Assembly (NCBI GenBank): GCA_002559145.1
Contig: NTXX01000004.1
Location: 107,067-171,066 of the forward strand
Source of the DNA: Bacillus sp. AFS006103
GTDB taxonomy: Bacteria > Bacillota > Bacilli > Bacillales > Cytobacillaceae
Reading direction: 5' to 3'
DNA: 64,000 nucleotides
Under the pieces are notes generated by a model that was given only the letters and a program-made list of their open reading frames with translations, was not told the origin of the DNA and did not search any database. Each line of letters starts with the position of its first letter. Position 1 is the stretch's first letter. This document shows positions 9,342-18,744 of the stretch, piece by piece. Position numbers and translations under genes: made by a program.

Positions 9342-10076
9342 CTATTGAATCATATTCAAGAACTTCCTTGTTCGTTCTTCTTTTGGATGGGTAAAAATCT
9401 CATCAGGCTTGTTCCTTTCGACAATCACACCTTGATCCATGAATATCACTTCATCGGCTGCTTCGCGGGCAAAGCGCATTTCATGGGTCACAACAATCAT
9501 CGTCATGCCTTCACTGGCAAGGTCCTTCATGACTTTCAATACTTCACCAACCAGCTCCGGGTCCAGTGCAGACGTCGGCTCATCAAAGAGCATCACTTCA
9601 GGCTCCATGGCCAGTGCCCGTGCAATGCCGACACGTTGCTGCTGACCGCCGGAAAGCTGGGCGGGAAAGTAATCCACTTTATCACCAAGGCCCACTTTTT
9701 CAAGTAAAGCCTGCGCTTTTTTCCTTGCCGATTCTTTACTCTCACCTTTTACAATAATTGGTCCTTCCATGATGTTTTGAAGAGCAGTTTTGTGAGGAAA
9801 GAGATTATAGCTTTGAAAAACCATTCCAGTTAAACGCCGGAACGAGGCAATTTGTTTTCTCGGTACATTTATAGAAAAATCCAAACTTTGACCTTCAATG
9901 GAAATCACACCTTTTGTAGGGGGTTCCAATACGTTCAAACAGCGGAGCATCGTGGTCTTACCGGAACCCGACGGACCGATGACAACGACCACTTTTCCTT
10001 TTTCAACAACAAGGTCAATCCCTTTTAATACCTCTAATTGACCAAATTGCTTATATAATCCTTTAATTGAAATCAT
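9342..10076 (-). CDS. tcyC: Polar amino-acid ABC transporter ATPase (TcyC type)
   Basis: ATPase of an amino-acid importer, 244 residues. The Walker A motif GPSGSGKTT is near residue 34, the Q-loop is at [10 protein letters not shown], the signature is [15 protein letters not shown], Walker B is VMLFDEP, and the switch His is in VTHEMRFA. The length and the [20 protein letters not shown] features are those of the GlnQ/TcyC group. It is the last gene of a three-gene operon with a permease and a binding protein. Cystine as substrate is inferred from likeness of all three parts to the TcyABC type; another polar amino acid is possible. Confidence 0.88.
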   Translation of the reverse strand: MISIKGLYKQFGQLEVLKGIDLVVEKGKVVVVIGPSGSGKTTMLRCLNVLEPPTKGVISIEGQSLDFSINVPRKQIASFRRLTGMVFQSYNLFPHKTALQNIMEGPIIVKGESKESARKKAQALLEKVGLGDKVDYFPAQLSGGQQQRVGIARALAMEPEVMLFDEPTSALDPELVGEVLKVMKDLASEGMTMIVVTHEMRFAREAADEVIFMDQGVIVERNKPDEIFTHPKEERTRKFLNMIQ

Positions 10077-10091
10077 CGTAAAACTCCCTCA

Positions 10092-10790
10092 TTAAGACGT
10101 GTACCGGTCCATTCTTTTTTCCAAATATCCTTGCAAAATCGATAGGAAAAAGCAAATGACCCAATAAAGAAGTGCTGCCTCTACGTATACCAATAAAAAC
10201 TCATAGGTGGTTGAAGCAATTTCTTGGGCCCGGCGAAACATCTCAGTTACAAGGACAACTGACGCAAGAGAAGTGTCTTTTACAAGACTGATAAATGAAT
10301 TCGATAATGGCGGTATGGATACTCTTGCAGCTTGCGGAAGAATGATTCTTTTTAACGCCTGGGTATAGGTCATTCCGATCGAATATGCAGCTTCCCACTG
10401 CCCCTTAGGAATGGAGATAATCGCAGCTCGAATAATTTCTGAAGCATAGGCTCCAACACTCAGCGAAAAACCAATTACTGCGGAAATAAATGGATCCAAG
10501 GTAACTCCGATATTAGGGAGTCCATAGAAAATAATGAATAACTGAACAAGCAATGGCGTTCCGCGAATCGCCGAAACATAAAATCTGGCAATCCCCTGAA
10601 AGAATTTCACTTGAGAAATTCGGGCAAGGGCTGTTAACACCGCCAGAATAATCCCAATGATAAACGAAATAATTGTTAATGGAATGGTATTCATAACAGC
10701 ACCCTCCAGCAGCGGCCGGAGGGAAGTCTTTGCAATCTCAATTAACCTGTCCATTCTTTCCGGATCAGCAAAAATACTACTTAAGTACAT
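10092..10790 (-). CDS. tcyB: Amino-acid ABC transporter permease (TcyB type)
   Basis: Membrane subunit of the importer, about 232 residues, with five hydrophobic segments. The permease signature GAYASEIIRAAIISIPKGQ, which docks onto the ATPase, lies in the middle. The start was placed at the ATG at 10790, giving a 14-bp overlap with the binding-protein gene; an upstream ATG at 10835 would give an overlap of 59 bp. Cystine or a related polar amino acid is the likely cargo, by comparison with the TcyABC family (inference). Confidence 0.85.
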   Translation of the reverse strand: MYLSSIFADPERMDRLIEIAKTSLRPLLEGAVMNTIPLTIISFIIGIILAVLTALARISQVKFFQGIARFYVSAIRGTPLLVQLFIIFYGLPNIGVTLDPFISAVIGFSLSVGAYASEIIRAAIISIPKGQWEAAYSIGMTYTQALKRIILPQAARVSIPPLSNSFISLVKDTSLASVVLVTEMFRRAQEIASTTYEFLLVYVEAALLYWVICFFLSILQGYLEKRMDRYTS

Positions 10791-11604
10791 CTTCACCAAA
10801 CCATTTCTCGGAGATTTTTTTGTAGGTACCATCATCGACGATTTCTTTTAGCGCTTTATTTACTTCGTCCACAAGCGTGTCGCTTTTCTTTCTAAACATA
10901 AAGCCGCTTGAAGAAGCATCATTTGCGGTTGCGACAACTTTAATTGGCGCATCTGGCTTTTGCTTTTTATAATCTAAAAATGAAAGCTTATCGTTAATCG
11001 TTACATCGACACGTTTTTGAGCAAGAAGCTCAACTGCTTGCTGGAAACCATCCACTCCTACAATCTTAGCTCCATATTTCTTTGCCATATCTGCGTAATT
11101 ACTTGTCATGGATTGAGCTGCATTTAATCCTTTAATATCTTCAAATGCTTTCACTTTATCATTATCTTTATGGGCAATCAGGACACCTGCTGAAGTAATA
11201 TATGGGTCTGAGAAATCATATTTTTTCTGACGATCTGGACGGATCCCAACTTCGTTAGCAATCATATCAAAACGCTTCGCATCTAATCCGGCAAACATTG
11301 CATCCCACTGGGTTTCTTTAAAATCAGGTTTAACCCCGATTCGTTTAGCCACCTCAGTCGCAAGATCCACATCAAATCCAGTTAAATTGCCACTTGTATC
11401 ATGGAAAGTAAAGGGAGGATAGGTACCTTCTGTGCCAATTAACAGCGTTCCTTTATCTTTTATCGATTTCAATAAATCATCTGCCTTTTTAGCAGTTTTG
11501 TTATCCGTTTCCTTCTTATCTTTATCGGTGTTATCCTTGCCGCATGCTGCTAGCACAACCATTAAGCTTAATAATAGTGCAAAAATAATTGTTAGTTTTT
11601 TCAC
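10777..11604 (-). CDS. tcyA: Amino-acid ABC transporter substrate-binding lipoprotein (TcyA type)
   Basis: A lipid-anchored solute-binding protein of 275 residues. The signal peptide ends in a lipobox (VVLAAC, Cys near residue 21), followed by a Lys/Asp-rich linker. The mature part is a family-3 binding protein with the signatures GTEGTYPPFTF and GFDVDLATEVAKRIG. The start is GTG at 11604, eight bases after AGGAGG. It heads the operon with the permease and the ATPase. Family resemblance is to cystine-binding proteins (TcyA/FliY); the ligand is an inference. Confidence 0.88.
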   Translation of the reverse strand: MKKLTIIFALLLSLMVVLAACGKDNTDKDKKETDNKTAKKADDLLKSIKDKGTLLIGTEGTYPPFTFHDTSGNLTGFDVDLATEVAKRIGVKPDFKETQWDAMFAGLDAKRFDMIANEVGIRPDRQKKYDFSDPYITSAGVLIAHKDNDKVKAFEDIKGLNAAQSMTSNYADMAKKYGAKIVGVDGFQQAVELLAQKRVDVTINDKLSFLDYKKQKPDAPIKVVATANDASSSGFMFRKKSDTLVDEVNKALKEIVDDGTYKKISEKWFGEDVLK

Positions 11605-11725
11605 TGGTGGAACCTCCTAGTTCTGATTGTTTTTATCGGATTTAATTTGTTTAAACAGTTCAACATCTGCAATGGGATTGTTGTGATCGAAATCAATTTT
11701 ATTTTACCCATTTATTAAAATAAAA

Positions 11726-11750
11726 ACCTATCAGAGAAATTCTGATAGGT
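11726..11750 (-). terminator. Terminator after antiporter gene
   Basis: ACCTATCAGA and TCTGATAGGT form a perfect 10-bp stem with a 5-nt loop; on the minus strand it is followed by TTTTTATTTTA. It lies 10 bp past the stop of the permease gene. Confidence 0.88.
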
Positions 11751-11760
11751 AAAAAAATTA

Positions 11761-13191
11761 TTATGCTGGTAAAGCTTTCTTTTCTGCCAATTTGTCTGCC
11801 TTTTTTCTTCTCCAAAGCGGTCCATAAAAGAGGATTCCGCTCGCAATCAACATCATTCCGTAGGTGAACGTATTAATATCGGCCGTTCCTGCAATAATCA
11901 CCCAAACTGAATAAATAGTGGACAGTCCGGCAATAATTCCATCAGTAACCCTGGAACGATCCCCTTTATACGTATCCCCTGTAACAACTAATTTCAGCTG
12001 ATAGACTGAAGAGATAAAATACGGCACTAAATATGATAACGTTGCGATGACAATAACGAATCCAAAAGCATCAGAAATGGATTTTGAAACGGTTGAAAAG
12101 ATAAACAGTTGTCCTAAACCATTTGAAACTATCATCGAAAACAATGGCAGGCCCTTTTTGTTTTCTTTTTTGAAAGAAGGCAGGAATAAGCCCTGTTTCG
12201 CAGCTTGATAGGGGACTTCTGCACTTAACATTAACCAACCAATAGTGGAACCAAATAAACTGATTAAACCAATTCCTGCTAAAACTTTTCCTGCAATTGG
12301 ACCTAATACAGATGAAATTGCATCAATTAGCGGTTTATCTGAGTGCATAAGGGTGTTTTGGTCTAACATCCCCATGACCAGTGTGCTGATTCCAACATAA
12401 ATCCCAAGTGCAATAAATAAGCCCAGTATGGTCGCTCGTTTTACATCTGTTTGTTTTCTGGCACGGGATGCAAACACAACGGCAGATTCTACACCAATAA
12501 ATGCCCATAATGTATTCACGGCTGCACCATTAATTTGACTCAACATACCGATTGCATGACCTGCTTCATCCATTCTAACCGCCATAAACGGAAGAATATT
12601 GCTTTTTTCAAACGCAAATAACCCGACAATTATAAAGATAATAAACCCGGCAATTTTTGCAGCAGTGGCAGCGAAATTGAGCTTTCCGGCACTTTCCATC
12701 CCACGCAGGATGATAAAGTGAGTACCCCATAGCAGTACGGAACAAACTAAAAAGGTTAATCCATTTCCGACCTTAAGAGTAAAACCACCAACCGTAAACC
12801 AATCTGCCTGGCTTGTTAGAATCGGGAAAAAGGTAGATAAATATCCCGCAAAAGTTGTGATCATCGCCACATTTCCTGCAAGGTTACCGATCCAATAACC
12901 CCACGATGACATAAAGCCGGATAGGGTAGAGGCATGAGAACCGTGTTTAAACAGTTCTTTTGCATAAATTTGTGGACCGCCTGTTATGTTTGGCTTGCGA
13001 ATTGCAAGGTTACCAAACACAAGGGCTGTCATTAACACACCGAGTCCTGTGATAAGCCAGGCTGAAATGACTCCCGCCGGACTTGCAGCTTCCGATAATG
13101 AGCTTGGCAGCATGAAAATTCCTGAACCGACCATGTTTCCGACAACTAGTGCAGTTAACACCCAAAATCCTAATTTATTTGTGTTCCCCAT
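11761..13191 (-). CDS. APC-family basic amino-acid antiporter
   Basis: An integral membrane transporter of 476 residues with about twelve hydrophobic segments. The N-terminal segment GNMVGSGIFMLP is the substrate-binding signature of the amino acid-polyamine-organocation superfamily. The closest groups I recognise are the arginine/ornithine and lysine antiporters (ArcD/YvsH-like). It is monocistronic, far from the arginine deiminase cluster at 29-37 kb, which has its own transporter. The substrate is therefore uncertain: lysine, arginine/ornithine or an amine are all possible. Confidence 0.82.
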   Translation of the reverse strand: MGNTNKLGFWVLTALVVGNMVGSGIFMLPSSLSEAASPAGVISAWLITGLGVLMTALVFGNLAIRKPNITGGPQIYAKELFKHGSHASTLSGFMSSWGYWIGNLAGNVAMITTFAGYLSTFFPILTSQADWFTVGGFTLKVGNGLTFLVCSVLLWGTHFIILRGMESAGKLNFAATAAKIAGFIIFIIVGLFAFEKSNILPFMAVRMDEAGHAIGMLSQINGAAVNTLWAFIGVESAVVFASRARKQTDVKRATILGLFIALGIYVGISTLVMGMLDQNTLMHSDKPLIDAISSVLGPIAGKVLAGIGLISLFGSTIGWLMLSAEVPYQAAKQGLFLPSFKKENKKGLPLFSMIVSNGLGQLFIFSTVSKSISDAFGFVIVIATLSYLVPYFISSVYQLKLVVTGDTYKGDRSRVTDGIIAGLSTIYSVWVIIAGTADINTFTYGMMLIASGILFYGPLWRRKKADKLAEKKALPA

Positions 13192-13339
13192 GGTGTAATC
13201 CCTCGCTCTATTGATGAATTATTGATTTTAAAATAATACTTTTTTAAGTTATCTATTGAATAAATATAAAATTACCTCATTAAATATATGACCCGTTTCG
13301 GGTTATGTCAATGATAAATTTTATTATGATAAAGTATTA

Positions 13340-13391
13340 GGGTGTTAAAACAAAAAAAAGAAGCCTGTAACCGTTAGAGATGGATTACATG
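13340..13391 (-). terminator. Probable terminator of MASE3 gene
   Basis: On the minus strand TGTAATCC pairs with GGTTACA (one bulge) and GGCTTC followed by eight T. The stem overlaps the stop codon of the sensor gene. Confidence 0.6.
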
Positions 13392-14593
13392 ACTACTTTT
13401 TGAACATTTCTCGTGTCTAGTTTTTCATTTTTATTGGGAATGGGAAAGTGATGGACTCCCGTCATATCGATAACAGTTCCTATTATAGTCTCATTTTGTC
13501 CATCTTCAAGAGTTGGTTTAATGGAAATAAGTAAAGACTTTTCCATGAAATCCATTTCAAAACGGAGGCTTTCTTGGAGGCGAAAGGCAAGATGACAATA
13601 ATCATTCAAGGTTCCGCTTTTCGGCGAGAAAATCTCTGTTAGCGGTCTTTTCACCAGTTCTTCATGATTTAACCCCAGTTGATGAAGCAAATCACCTTCG
13701 ATAACCGTTACAATAAAATCACTTCCTTTTTTAACTGCTGTAAAAATAAAGCCGGGAAGTTCATTTAATAGCTTGTTGGTCCCCTGTTCATTTTGGGCGC
13801 TTTTATCCTTCTCGGGTGCAAAATAGAAGCTTTTAAGGATGAAAAAGAAACCAAGTGCTTTAAAAATATGCCCTGTGAAATTATCTAAATCAAATACACT
13901 CTGGTAGATAGTAAAAACTAATTCTGTTAATAACAGAAAAACTATGGCCAGGGCCATCGCTAATTTTTCTTCACTTTTTTCTACATGGTATTGATATAAA
14001 GTAAGAAGTAATGAACCGAATTGAATGATACTTACCACATACTCGATTCCATTTTTTAAATAAGTAGTTCCTTTTCCCTCCACAACAAGCAACGGAAGAT
14101 TATTTTCATATTGAATAACAATGAATGCGATGGAACCTGTAATAATATAGCCTAAGATAATGGCCGCCACTCGGTAATCCCTTGTTAATTTCCGCTCCGG
14201 AATCAGCAGGATTAAAAATATGAATAGAGCCTGAAAGAACCTAGCGGAAATCCAAAACCAGGTCGCTTTTGCAATGGAACTTTCCGTAATAAAATAGGGC
14301 ATACTTTTGAAGGATAAGGTGTGAAGCAAATCAAGGGTCCCAACTAAAAAAAACGTAATTACCATGAGAAGCATCCGACTGGACCTTGTCACTCCAAATT
14401 GTTTTAGCCCATATAACATGATGGCAGCTGAAATGGAAATACTGAAAGACTCTAGAAGTGTATGGAAACCAACGTAATTTTTAGGATTGTAAATGGCGTA
14501 TATTTGAGGTTGGAAAATATGGATAGCCATCAGGAGAAGCACTGCAAATGTTGAGTAAATAAGGAATTTCCCCTCTGTTAAATTCGATTTCAA
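13385..14593 (-). CDS. MASE3-type membrane sensor with PAS domain, no output domain
   Basis: This protein of 402 residues has about eight hydrophobic segments in residues 10-265, in the pattern of the MASE3 membrane sensor module (FHTLLESFSI, DLLHTLSFKSMPYF). A PAS-like domain follows (about 285-390, with DLLHQLGLNHEEL and TVIDMTGV). In known proteins MASE3 sits before a histidine kinase, GGDEF or similar output domain. Here the frame stops cleanly about 20 residues after the PAS domain, and no kinase or cyclase lies downstream on that strand; the next gene is on the same strand but is a permease. It may be a decoy or partner sensor, or a truncated remnant. Confidence 0.75.
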   Translation of the reverse strand: MKSNLTEGKFLIYSTFAVLLLMAIHIFQPQIYAIYNPKNYVGFHTLLESFSISISAAIMLYGLKQFGVTRSSRMLLMVITFFLVGTLDLLHTLSFKSMPYFITESSIAKATWFWISARFFQALFIFLILLIPERKLTRDYRVAAIILGYIITGSIAFIVIQYENNLPLLVVEGKGTTYLKNGIEYVVSIIQFGSLLLTLYQYHVEKSEEKLAMALAIVFLLLTELVFTIYQSVFDLDNFTGHIFKALGFFFILKSFYFAPEKDKSAQNEQGTNKLLNELPGFIFTAVKKGSDFIVTVIEGDLLHQLGLNHEELVKRPLTEIFSPKSGTLNDYCHLAFRLQESLRFEMDFMEKSLLISIKPTLEDGQNETIIGTVIDMTGVHHFPIPNKNEKLDTRNVQKVVM

Positions 14594-14720
14594 ACCATTC
14601 CACCCCCCTTTATAAAGAAATATTTGTTTATTTCATTATAAAAGCTGATTGCTCTTAATAATCTGAATAAATATAGACTTTTTATGAATTTTTTGAAATT
14701 ATTTCCTTTAACTTTTAACC

Positions 14721-14748
14721 AAAAAGAGACTGCACTAGGCAATCTCTT
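14721..14748 (-). terminator. Terminator of nadE
   Basis: On the minus strand AAGAGATTGC-CTAGT-GCAGTCTCTT forms a 10-bp stem with one G-U pair and is followed by TTTGG. It lies just past the nadE stop. Confidence 0.8.
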
Positions 14749-14760
14749 GGAAATTTCTTA

Positions 14761-15582
14761 TTACTTCCACCATTCATCAAACATGGTAGCCGGAAGCTGG
14801 CGTTTATGTTCTGTCAGCAGATAACGCTGTTCAATTTTCCCTGCAACCTCTTTTGATACCGGCTTTCCTTCAAGATAGTCATCAAGTTCATCATAGGTAA
14901 TGCCTAATTCGGTTTCATCGGCTTGGCCGGGTTTTTGGTCAAGTAAGTCTGCCGTTGGAATTTTTAAATACAATCGTTCATCTGCACCTAATTCTTTTAA
15001 CAAGGCTTTCCCCTGCCGCTTCGTTAAGCCGCTAAGCGGAAGGATGTCAGCCCCTCCATCGCCATATTTGGTATAAAAGCCAGTTACTGCCTCGGCAGCA
15101 TGATCCGTCCCAATCACAAGAAGTCCTTCCATACCGCCAATCGCATATTGAGCAATCATTCTCATCCTTGCTTTTACATTTCCTTTTTGATAATCGCTTA
15201 ATGGTCCCCCTTGATAACTGGCATCATATTCTATTTGAACATTATCTACCGCTGATTTGATATTAAAGGCCGTCTCTCGGTCGGCACGGATAAAAGCTAA
15301 TGACCGCTTAGCATCTTCCTCATCCTGCTGGACTCCGTAAGGAAGACGAACAGCAATAAATAAAGCATCTACTCCTTCGCCCCGCAGCTCCTCTACCGCC
15401 AGTTGAGCGAGGCGGCCTGCAAGAGTAGAGTCTTGACCCCCACTAATCCCCAAAACAAAGCCCTTTGCCTTTGTTTTAACTATGTAATTTTTCAAAAAAT
15501 CAATCCGTTTCCGAATTTCTCCTTGTGGTTGAATAGTCGGATTAATATTTAACTCCTTCATGATCTGTTCTTGTAATCCCAT
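14761..15582 (-). CDS. nadE: Ammonia-dependent NAD synthetase
   Basis: Last step of NAD synthesis: amidation of deamido-NAD with ammonia and ATP. The protein has 273 residues, the length of the Bacillus NH3-dependent enzyme, which lacks the glutaminase domain. The ATP-pyrophosphatase P-loop [12 protein letters not shown] is near residues 44-55, and the conserved [12 protein letters not shown] and [22 protein letters not shown] stretches, which bind substrate at the dimer interface, are present. It is monocistronic with its own terminator. Confidence 0.96.
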   Translation of the reverse strand: MGLQEQIMKELNINPTIQPQGEIRKRIDFLKNYIVKTKAKGFVLGISGGQDSTLAGRLAQLAVEELRGEGVDALFIAVRLPYGVQQDEEDAKRSLAFIRADRETAFNIKSAVDNVQIEYDASYQGGPLSDYQKGNVKARMRMIAQYAIGGMEGLLVIGTDHAAEAVTGFYTKYGDGGADILPLSGLTKRQGKALLKELGADERLYLKIPTADLLDQKPGQADETELGITYDELDDYLEGKPVSKEVAGKIEQRYLLTEHKRQLPATMFDEWWK

Positions 15583-15708
15583 TTAGTGTTCCTCCTGACA
15601 AACAATTGATATAGTAAATAATGTACCACAAATGACTCAATTTCACTAAAAAGACAAGAAAGTTAGTGAACTGGGTAAATTATAAGAAACGGTTCTTGGA
15701 GGGATTGG

Positions 15709-16221
15709 ATGGAAACAAAAACATGTAATGAATCTCGCGTCGTCAGAACGAGCAGGATTTTTCCAAATGATGTAAATAACCATAATACCTTATTCGGTGG
15801 AAAGTTAATTAGTGATATTGATATGATTGCGTCAATTTCGGCAGTCAGACATTCCAGAGCAGAATGTGTCACCGCTTCGATTGATTCGGTCGACTTTCTT
15901 AGCCCGATTACCCCGAAGGATTCGGTATGCATCGAGACATATGTTTCGTCAACAGGAACGTCTTCGATGGAAATCTTCGTCAAGGTGATTGCCGAGAATC
16001 TAATGTCCGGCGACCGAAAAATTGCCGCAACTGCTTTTTTAACCTTTGTGGCATTGGATCAAAATGGAAAACCAACCAAAGTCCCAGGAATCGTCCCGGA
16101 AACCGAAGAGGAAAAAAAGCTGTATGAAACAGGAAAAGAACGAGCCGAAAAACGGAAAGTCCACAGAAAAAGCAGCAAAGAACTGGCAAGCGTGCTGACA
16201 GTACATAAACCTTGGGAATAG
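15709..16221 (+). CDS. ykhA: Hotdog-fold acyl-CoA thioesterase (YkhA type)
   Basis: A cytosolic acyl-CoA thioesterase of 170 residues with a single hotdog domain. The active-site signature NHNTLFGGKLISDID near residue 24 is typical of the BFIT/BACH (YkhA, YciA) group. The C-terminal 40 residues are charged and extend past the hotdog fold. GGAGG lies six bases before the ATG. It is convergent with the DUF3231 gene and shares a hairpin with it. Confidence 0.88.
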   Translation: METKTCNESRVVRTSRIFPNDVNNHNTLFGGKLISDIDMIASISAVRHSRAECVTASIDSVDFLSPITPKDSVCIETYVSSTGTSSMEIFVKVIAENLMSGDRKIAATAFLTFVALDQNGKPTKVPGIVPETEEEKKLYETGKERAEKRKVHRKSSKELASVLTVHKPWE

Positions 16222-16228
16222 CACAGAA

Positions 16229-16256
16229 AAGGTTCGCGAAATGATTCGCGAACCTT
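16229..16256. terminator. Shared hairpin between convergent genes
   Basis: AAGGTTCGCGAA and TTCGCGAACCTT form a perfect 12-bp stem with an ATGA loop. It overlaps the stop codon of the gene at 16255 and follows the thioesterase gene; T-runs are weak on both sides. Confidence 0.7.
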
Positions 16257-17250
16257 ACAATTTCTGTAGATCCCTTCGACTTGGCGCATGTGGTGGCAAC
16301 TGGGCCCAGCCACGGTCGACCATTAGGTCAAACCCCTTAGCCGAATAAACCAAAATATCTAAAATGTACTTTTGATAATAAGCAGATAGGTCTGATCTCA
16401 TGGATAATGATAACGCATGGCCGATAAGCGCGATATCAATTGCGTTCAGTGAATGGAAAAGCGTGACTACAAGTCGATTGGAAAAAGGCGAAACCGTTGA
16501 ATCCGTCACTTCCATACTTGTTGATATATTCCCAAGTAGTTCCTCTTTCATTAGAATATCATTGAAGGTTCTAATTTGCTTTTCAGAAATTTTCTTGCCT
16601 TCCTCAATATAATTATGTATCTCCTTGTCTGTAACCACTTGAAGTAACCCCGTACATAGGAGGACTGAAAAATAATTCCGCTCCGTATTAAAAAAGATTT
16701 CTGTAATTTCAGCTACGTTTATCGGCCTTTTTTTCCCGAACCCACTTAAATAAGACAATTTTTCAATATATTCTACTTCTTTTGGATAGGGTATCATTGG
16801 CGGACGGTCATAAATTCCCTTCGAAAGCATAAGGTTAGTTGATTGCTGATATAACATCGAGGTTTGCTGGACCATCGTAACAAAAAAATCCATCACATCT
16901 TTTCTTGCCACATTTACCGTTATAAAGCCTGTGTTAATCATACTCATTCGGCTCATTGAATAAACGAAACTGAGGCCAAACATATCATAAAATAATGGCG
17001 GTGCTGATAAATTAAGATCCTTTTCTGAAAATCCATCAGGGATAGGGAAACCTTCGTCATTTAAAATAGCCGTGACCCCCCGGACATGCCCGTCAGAAAT
17101 CTCATAGGCTTGTTGGAGAATTTTTTTAATTTCTTCATCTTGATTGTGATGAAGAAAATAGGTAAGTAAACAAACAGACATATTCTCCTGAATATAGATA
17201 GCCCATAATCCACCGATTTCCGCACTGGTCAACCGTATTTTGTGTTCCAT
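16255..17250 (-). CDS. DUF3231 family protein
   Basis: A protein of 331 residues that I place in the DUF3231 family, common and often multicopy in spore formers. Two similar halves can be seen: each begins with a segment like LTSAEIGGLWAIYIQENMSVC or VAEITEIFFNTERNYFSVLL and runs through predicted helices, consistent with a duplicated four-helix, ferritin-like bundle. No signal peptide or metal-binding EXXH pair is obvious. Function is unknown. It is followed by a strong hairpin. Confidence 0.8.
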   Translation of the reverse strand: MEHKIRLTSAEIGGLWAIYIQENMSVCLLTYFLHHNQDEEIKKILQQAYEISDGHVRGVTAILNDEGFPIPDGFSEKDLNLSAPPLFYDMFGLSFVYSMSRMSMINTGFITVNVARKDVMDFFVTMVQQTSMLYQQSTNLMLSKGIYDRPPMIPYPKEVEYIEKLSYLSGFGKKRPINVAEITEIFFNTERNYFSVLLCTGLLQVVTDKEIHNYIEEGKKISEKQIRTFNDILMKEELLGNISTSMEVTDSTVSPFSNRLVVTLFHSLNAIDIALIGHALSLSMRSDLSAYYQKYILDILVYSAKGFDLMVDRGWAQLPPHAPSRRDLQKL

Positions 17251-17358
17251 CCTACCCTACCTCCTAAATCGCTCATAAGAATAGATTTCCACTTAAAAAG
17301 CGCTTTATTCATCCATCAAGAGAGAAGTCTTCCAAGTTGCTTCTATAAAAGGCATTCT

Positions 17359-18333
17359 CTAATCTACGTTTGACTCAGTGCGTGCCTTCCACGACATGAC
17401 TTCGTCTTCTTCATCAAACTCAATCGTGACATCGACGACACCTTTTTCGGCCATAATTTTTTCGTGTAAACGGTCTTTAATATCATCCGCTGCAGCTACC
17501 GTTAATTTCGGGTCGACTTCGATTTCTAGTTCGACATGCAAGTCCTCCCCTTCCTTAATAACGGTGATCCCTTGAATATCCTTTACATCAGGATCTTCCA
17601 TTACCATGACACCAATCTTATTTTCCATTTCTTCATCTGCTTGTCCAAGAACTCCAGCCGCATTGTCCAAAAATACCCTGCCAACCACAAAGAACATCAT
17701 GGCTCCAATAAGCATTGAGGCGAGCCCCTCGATTTGATGGAAGTCTGTAAAGCGAGAAATGACGACGGCAATTATCGCTAATAAGCCTCCTAAGGTTGCG
17801 ACAAGATCCTCCATGAAAACCAGCTTTGTCGCCGGTTTTGCTCTCCCCAAATTGGCCATACTTTTCGTAAACACTTGAAGTCCGCTTGCTTCTATCTCAA
17901 TATCATGTAAAATCTCTTTCATTGCTTTAAACAAGACAAAGGTTTCTAGAAGTGTCGCTACGGCTAACACAATAATATTAATTGCAAAACCACCAGACTC
18001 CGTTGGATGAATCACATGGTGGTATCCCTCTTTAATGGTTTCAAAAGCCATAATTCCGACAATCAGCACCGCACCCAAAAGCACCAAGTTTACTAATCGG
18101 CCAAACCCATTTGGATATTTTTCCGTCGGTGCCTTCTTACTTAAAGCGGAACCGACAAATACAAAAAACTGGTTAGCCGCATCGCCTAGACTGTGCATTG
18201 TTTCAGCAAACATCGCCACATTGCCTGTGTACATAAAAGCTACACCTTTAATAATCGAAATAATTGTATTAATGATAGCTGCCAGCATGGCCGATTTATT
18301 GCCACGTTTTAATAATTGAAATAATTCTCCCAT
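17359..18333 (-). CDS. Cation diffusion facilitator transporter
   Basis: A divalent-metal efflux protein of the CDF family with 324 residues. About six membrane segments are followed by a cytosolic domain (about 225-324). The segment FAETMHSLGDAANQ in the second helix holds the HxxxD metal site of the family; the equivalent DLVATLGG stretch in the fifth helix holds an Asp where the family has HxxxD. The C-terminal domain (VKDIQGITVIKEGEDLHVELEIEVD) is the ferredoxin-like dimer domain. The metal (Zn, Mn, Fe or Co) cannot be told. No metal-responsive operator was recognised upstream. Confidence 0.88.
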   Translation of the reverse strand: MGELFQLLKRGNKSAMLAAIINTIISIIKGVAFMYTGNVAMFAETMHSLGDAANQFFVFVGSALSKKAPTEKYPNGFGRLVNLVLLGAVLIVGIMAFETIKEGYHHVIHPTESGGFAINIIVLAVATLLETFVLFKAMKEILHDIEIEASGLQVFTKSMANLGRAKPATKLVFMEDLVATLGGLLAIIAVVISRFTDFHQIEGLASMLIGAMMFFVVGRVFLDNAAGVLGQADEEMENKIGVMVMEDPDVKDIQGITVIKEGEDLHVELEIEVDPKLTVAAADDIKDRLHEKIMAEKGVVDVTIEFDEEDEVMSWKARTESNVD

Positions 18334-18413
18334 CGTATCCTCTTTTCTTTAAAAAACTTTGCTATTTTTAATATTTTCAAAAAAAACCCTTTTCATTATA
18401 AAAAAGAAAAATA

Positions 18414-18440
18414 AATAAGGCCCCATTTTTAAGGGCCCCG
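18414..18440 (-). terminator. Terminator of the small ORF at 18445
   Basis: On the minus strand GGGGCCCTTAAAAATGGGGCCTT forms a GC-rich 5-6-bp stem followed by ATTTATTTTTC, directly after the stop. Confidence 0.65.
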
Positions 18441-18444
18441 ATAC

Positions 18445-18678
18445 TTATACGTTTTTCAGCACCAAATATAAGCGGTTGTTTCTAGTAGCTTGTTCCTCTT
18501 TTGTAGCTAAATCGTATTTTTTTAGCAAATGGAACACCTCGTTTAAAAGGTCCTGGGTATGTTCTTTTTCAAAGAATTGAACAAATAATGGCTTCAAATC
18601 CTCAGGCAAAAAAGCGGCAATCGATTCGTATTTACTCTTTACATCTTCATGGGTATGATCTAATTTGCATTCACTCAA
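18445..18678 (-). CDS. Small hypothetical protein, 77 residues
   Basis: A short charged cytosolic protein whose family I do not recognise. It is rich in helix formers, with the core LPEDLKPLFVQFFEKEHTQDLLNEVFHLLKKYDLA. The start is TTG at 18678, eight bases after a full AAGGAGG site, which makes the gene convincing despite its size. It has its own terminator, and a perfect 9-bp inverted repeat (18698-18718) just upstream suggests dedicated control. The upstream gene ends with a separate terminator that overlaps this repeat region. Confidence 0.75.
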   Translation of the reverse strand: MSECKLDHTHEDVKSKYESIAAFLPEDLKPLFVQFFEKEHTQDLLNEVFHLLKKYDLATKEEQATRNNRLYLVLKNV

Positions 18679-18697
18679 AATGACATCCTCCTTACTG

Positions 18698-18718
18698 GTT
18701 TATACTTTTAGTATAAAC
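18698..18718. promoter_or_regulatory. Perfect inverted repeat, candidate operator
   Basis: GTTTATACT-TTT-AGTATAAAC: 9-bp arms, 3-bp centre, 20 bp before the ribosome binding site of the 77-residue gene. It contains TATACT/TATAAA, which could be a -10 element, so an operator overlapping the promoter is plausible. It matches no regulator consensus I know. Confidence 0.5.
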
Positions 18719-18743
18719 AAAAAAGCCCAAAAATGGGCTTTTT
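18719..18743 (-). terminator. Terminator of AI-2E family gene
   Basis: AAAAGCCC-AAAAAT-GGGCTTTT, 8-bp stem followed on the minus strand by TTTTGTTT; 2 bp past the stop of the gene at 18745. Confidence 0.85.
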
Positions 18744-18744
18744 A

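Noticed and set aside
15663-15983. Minus-strand ORF opposite the thioesterase gene
   Set aside because: The plus-strand gene has a clear hotdog signature and ribosome binding site; the minus frame has none.
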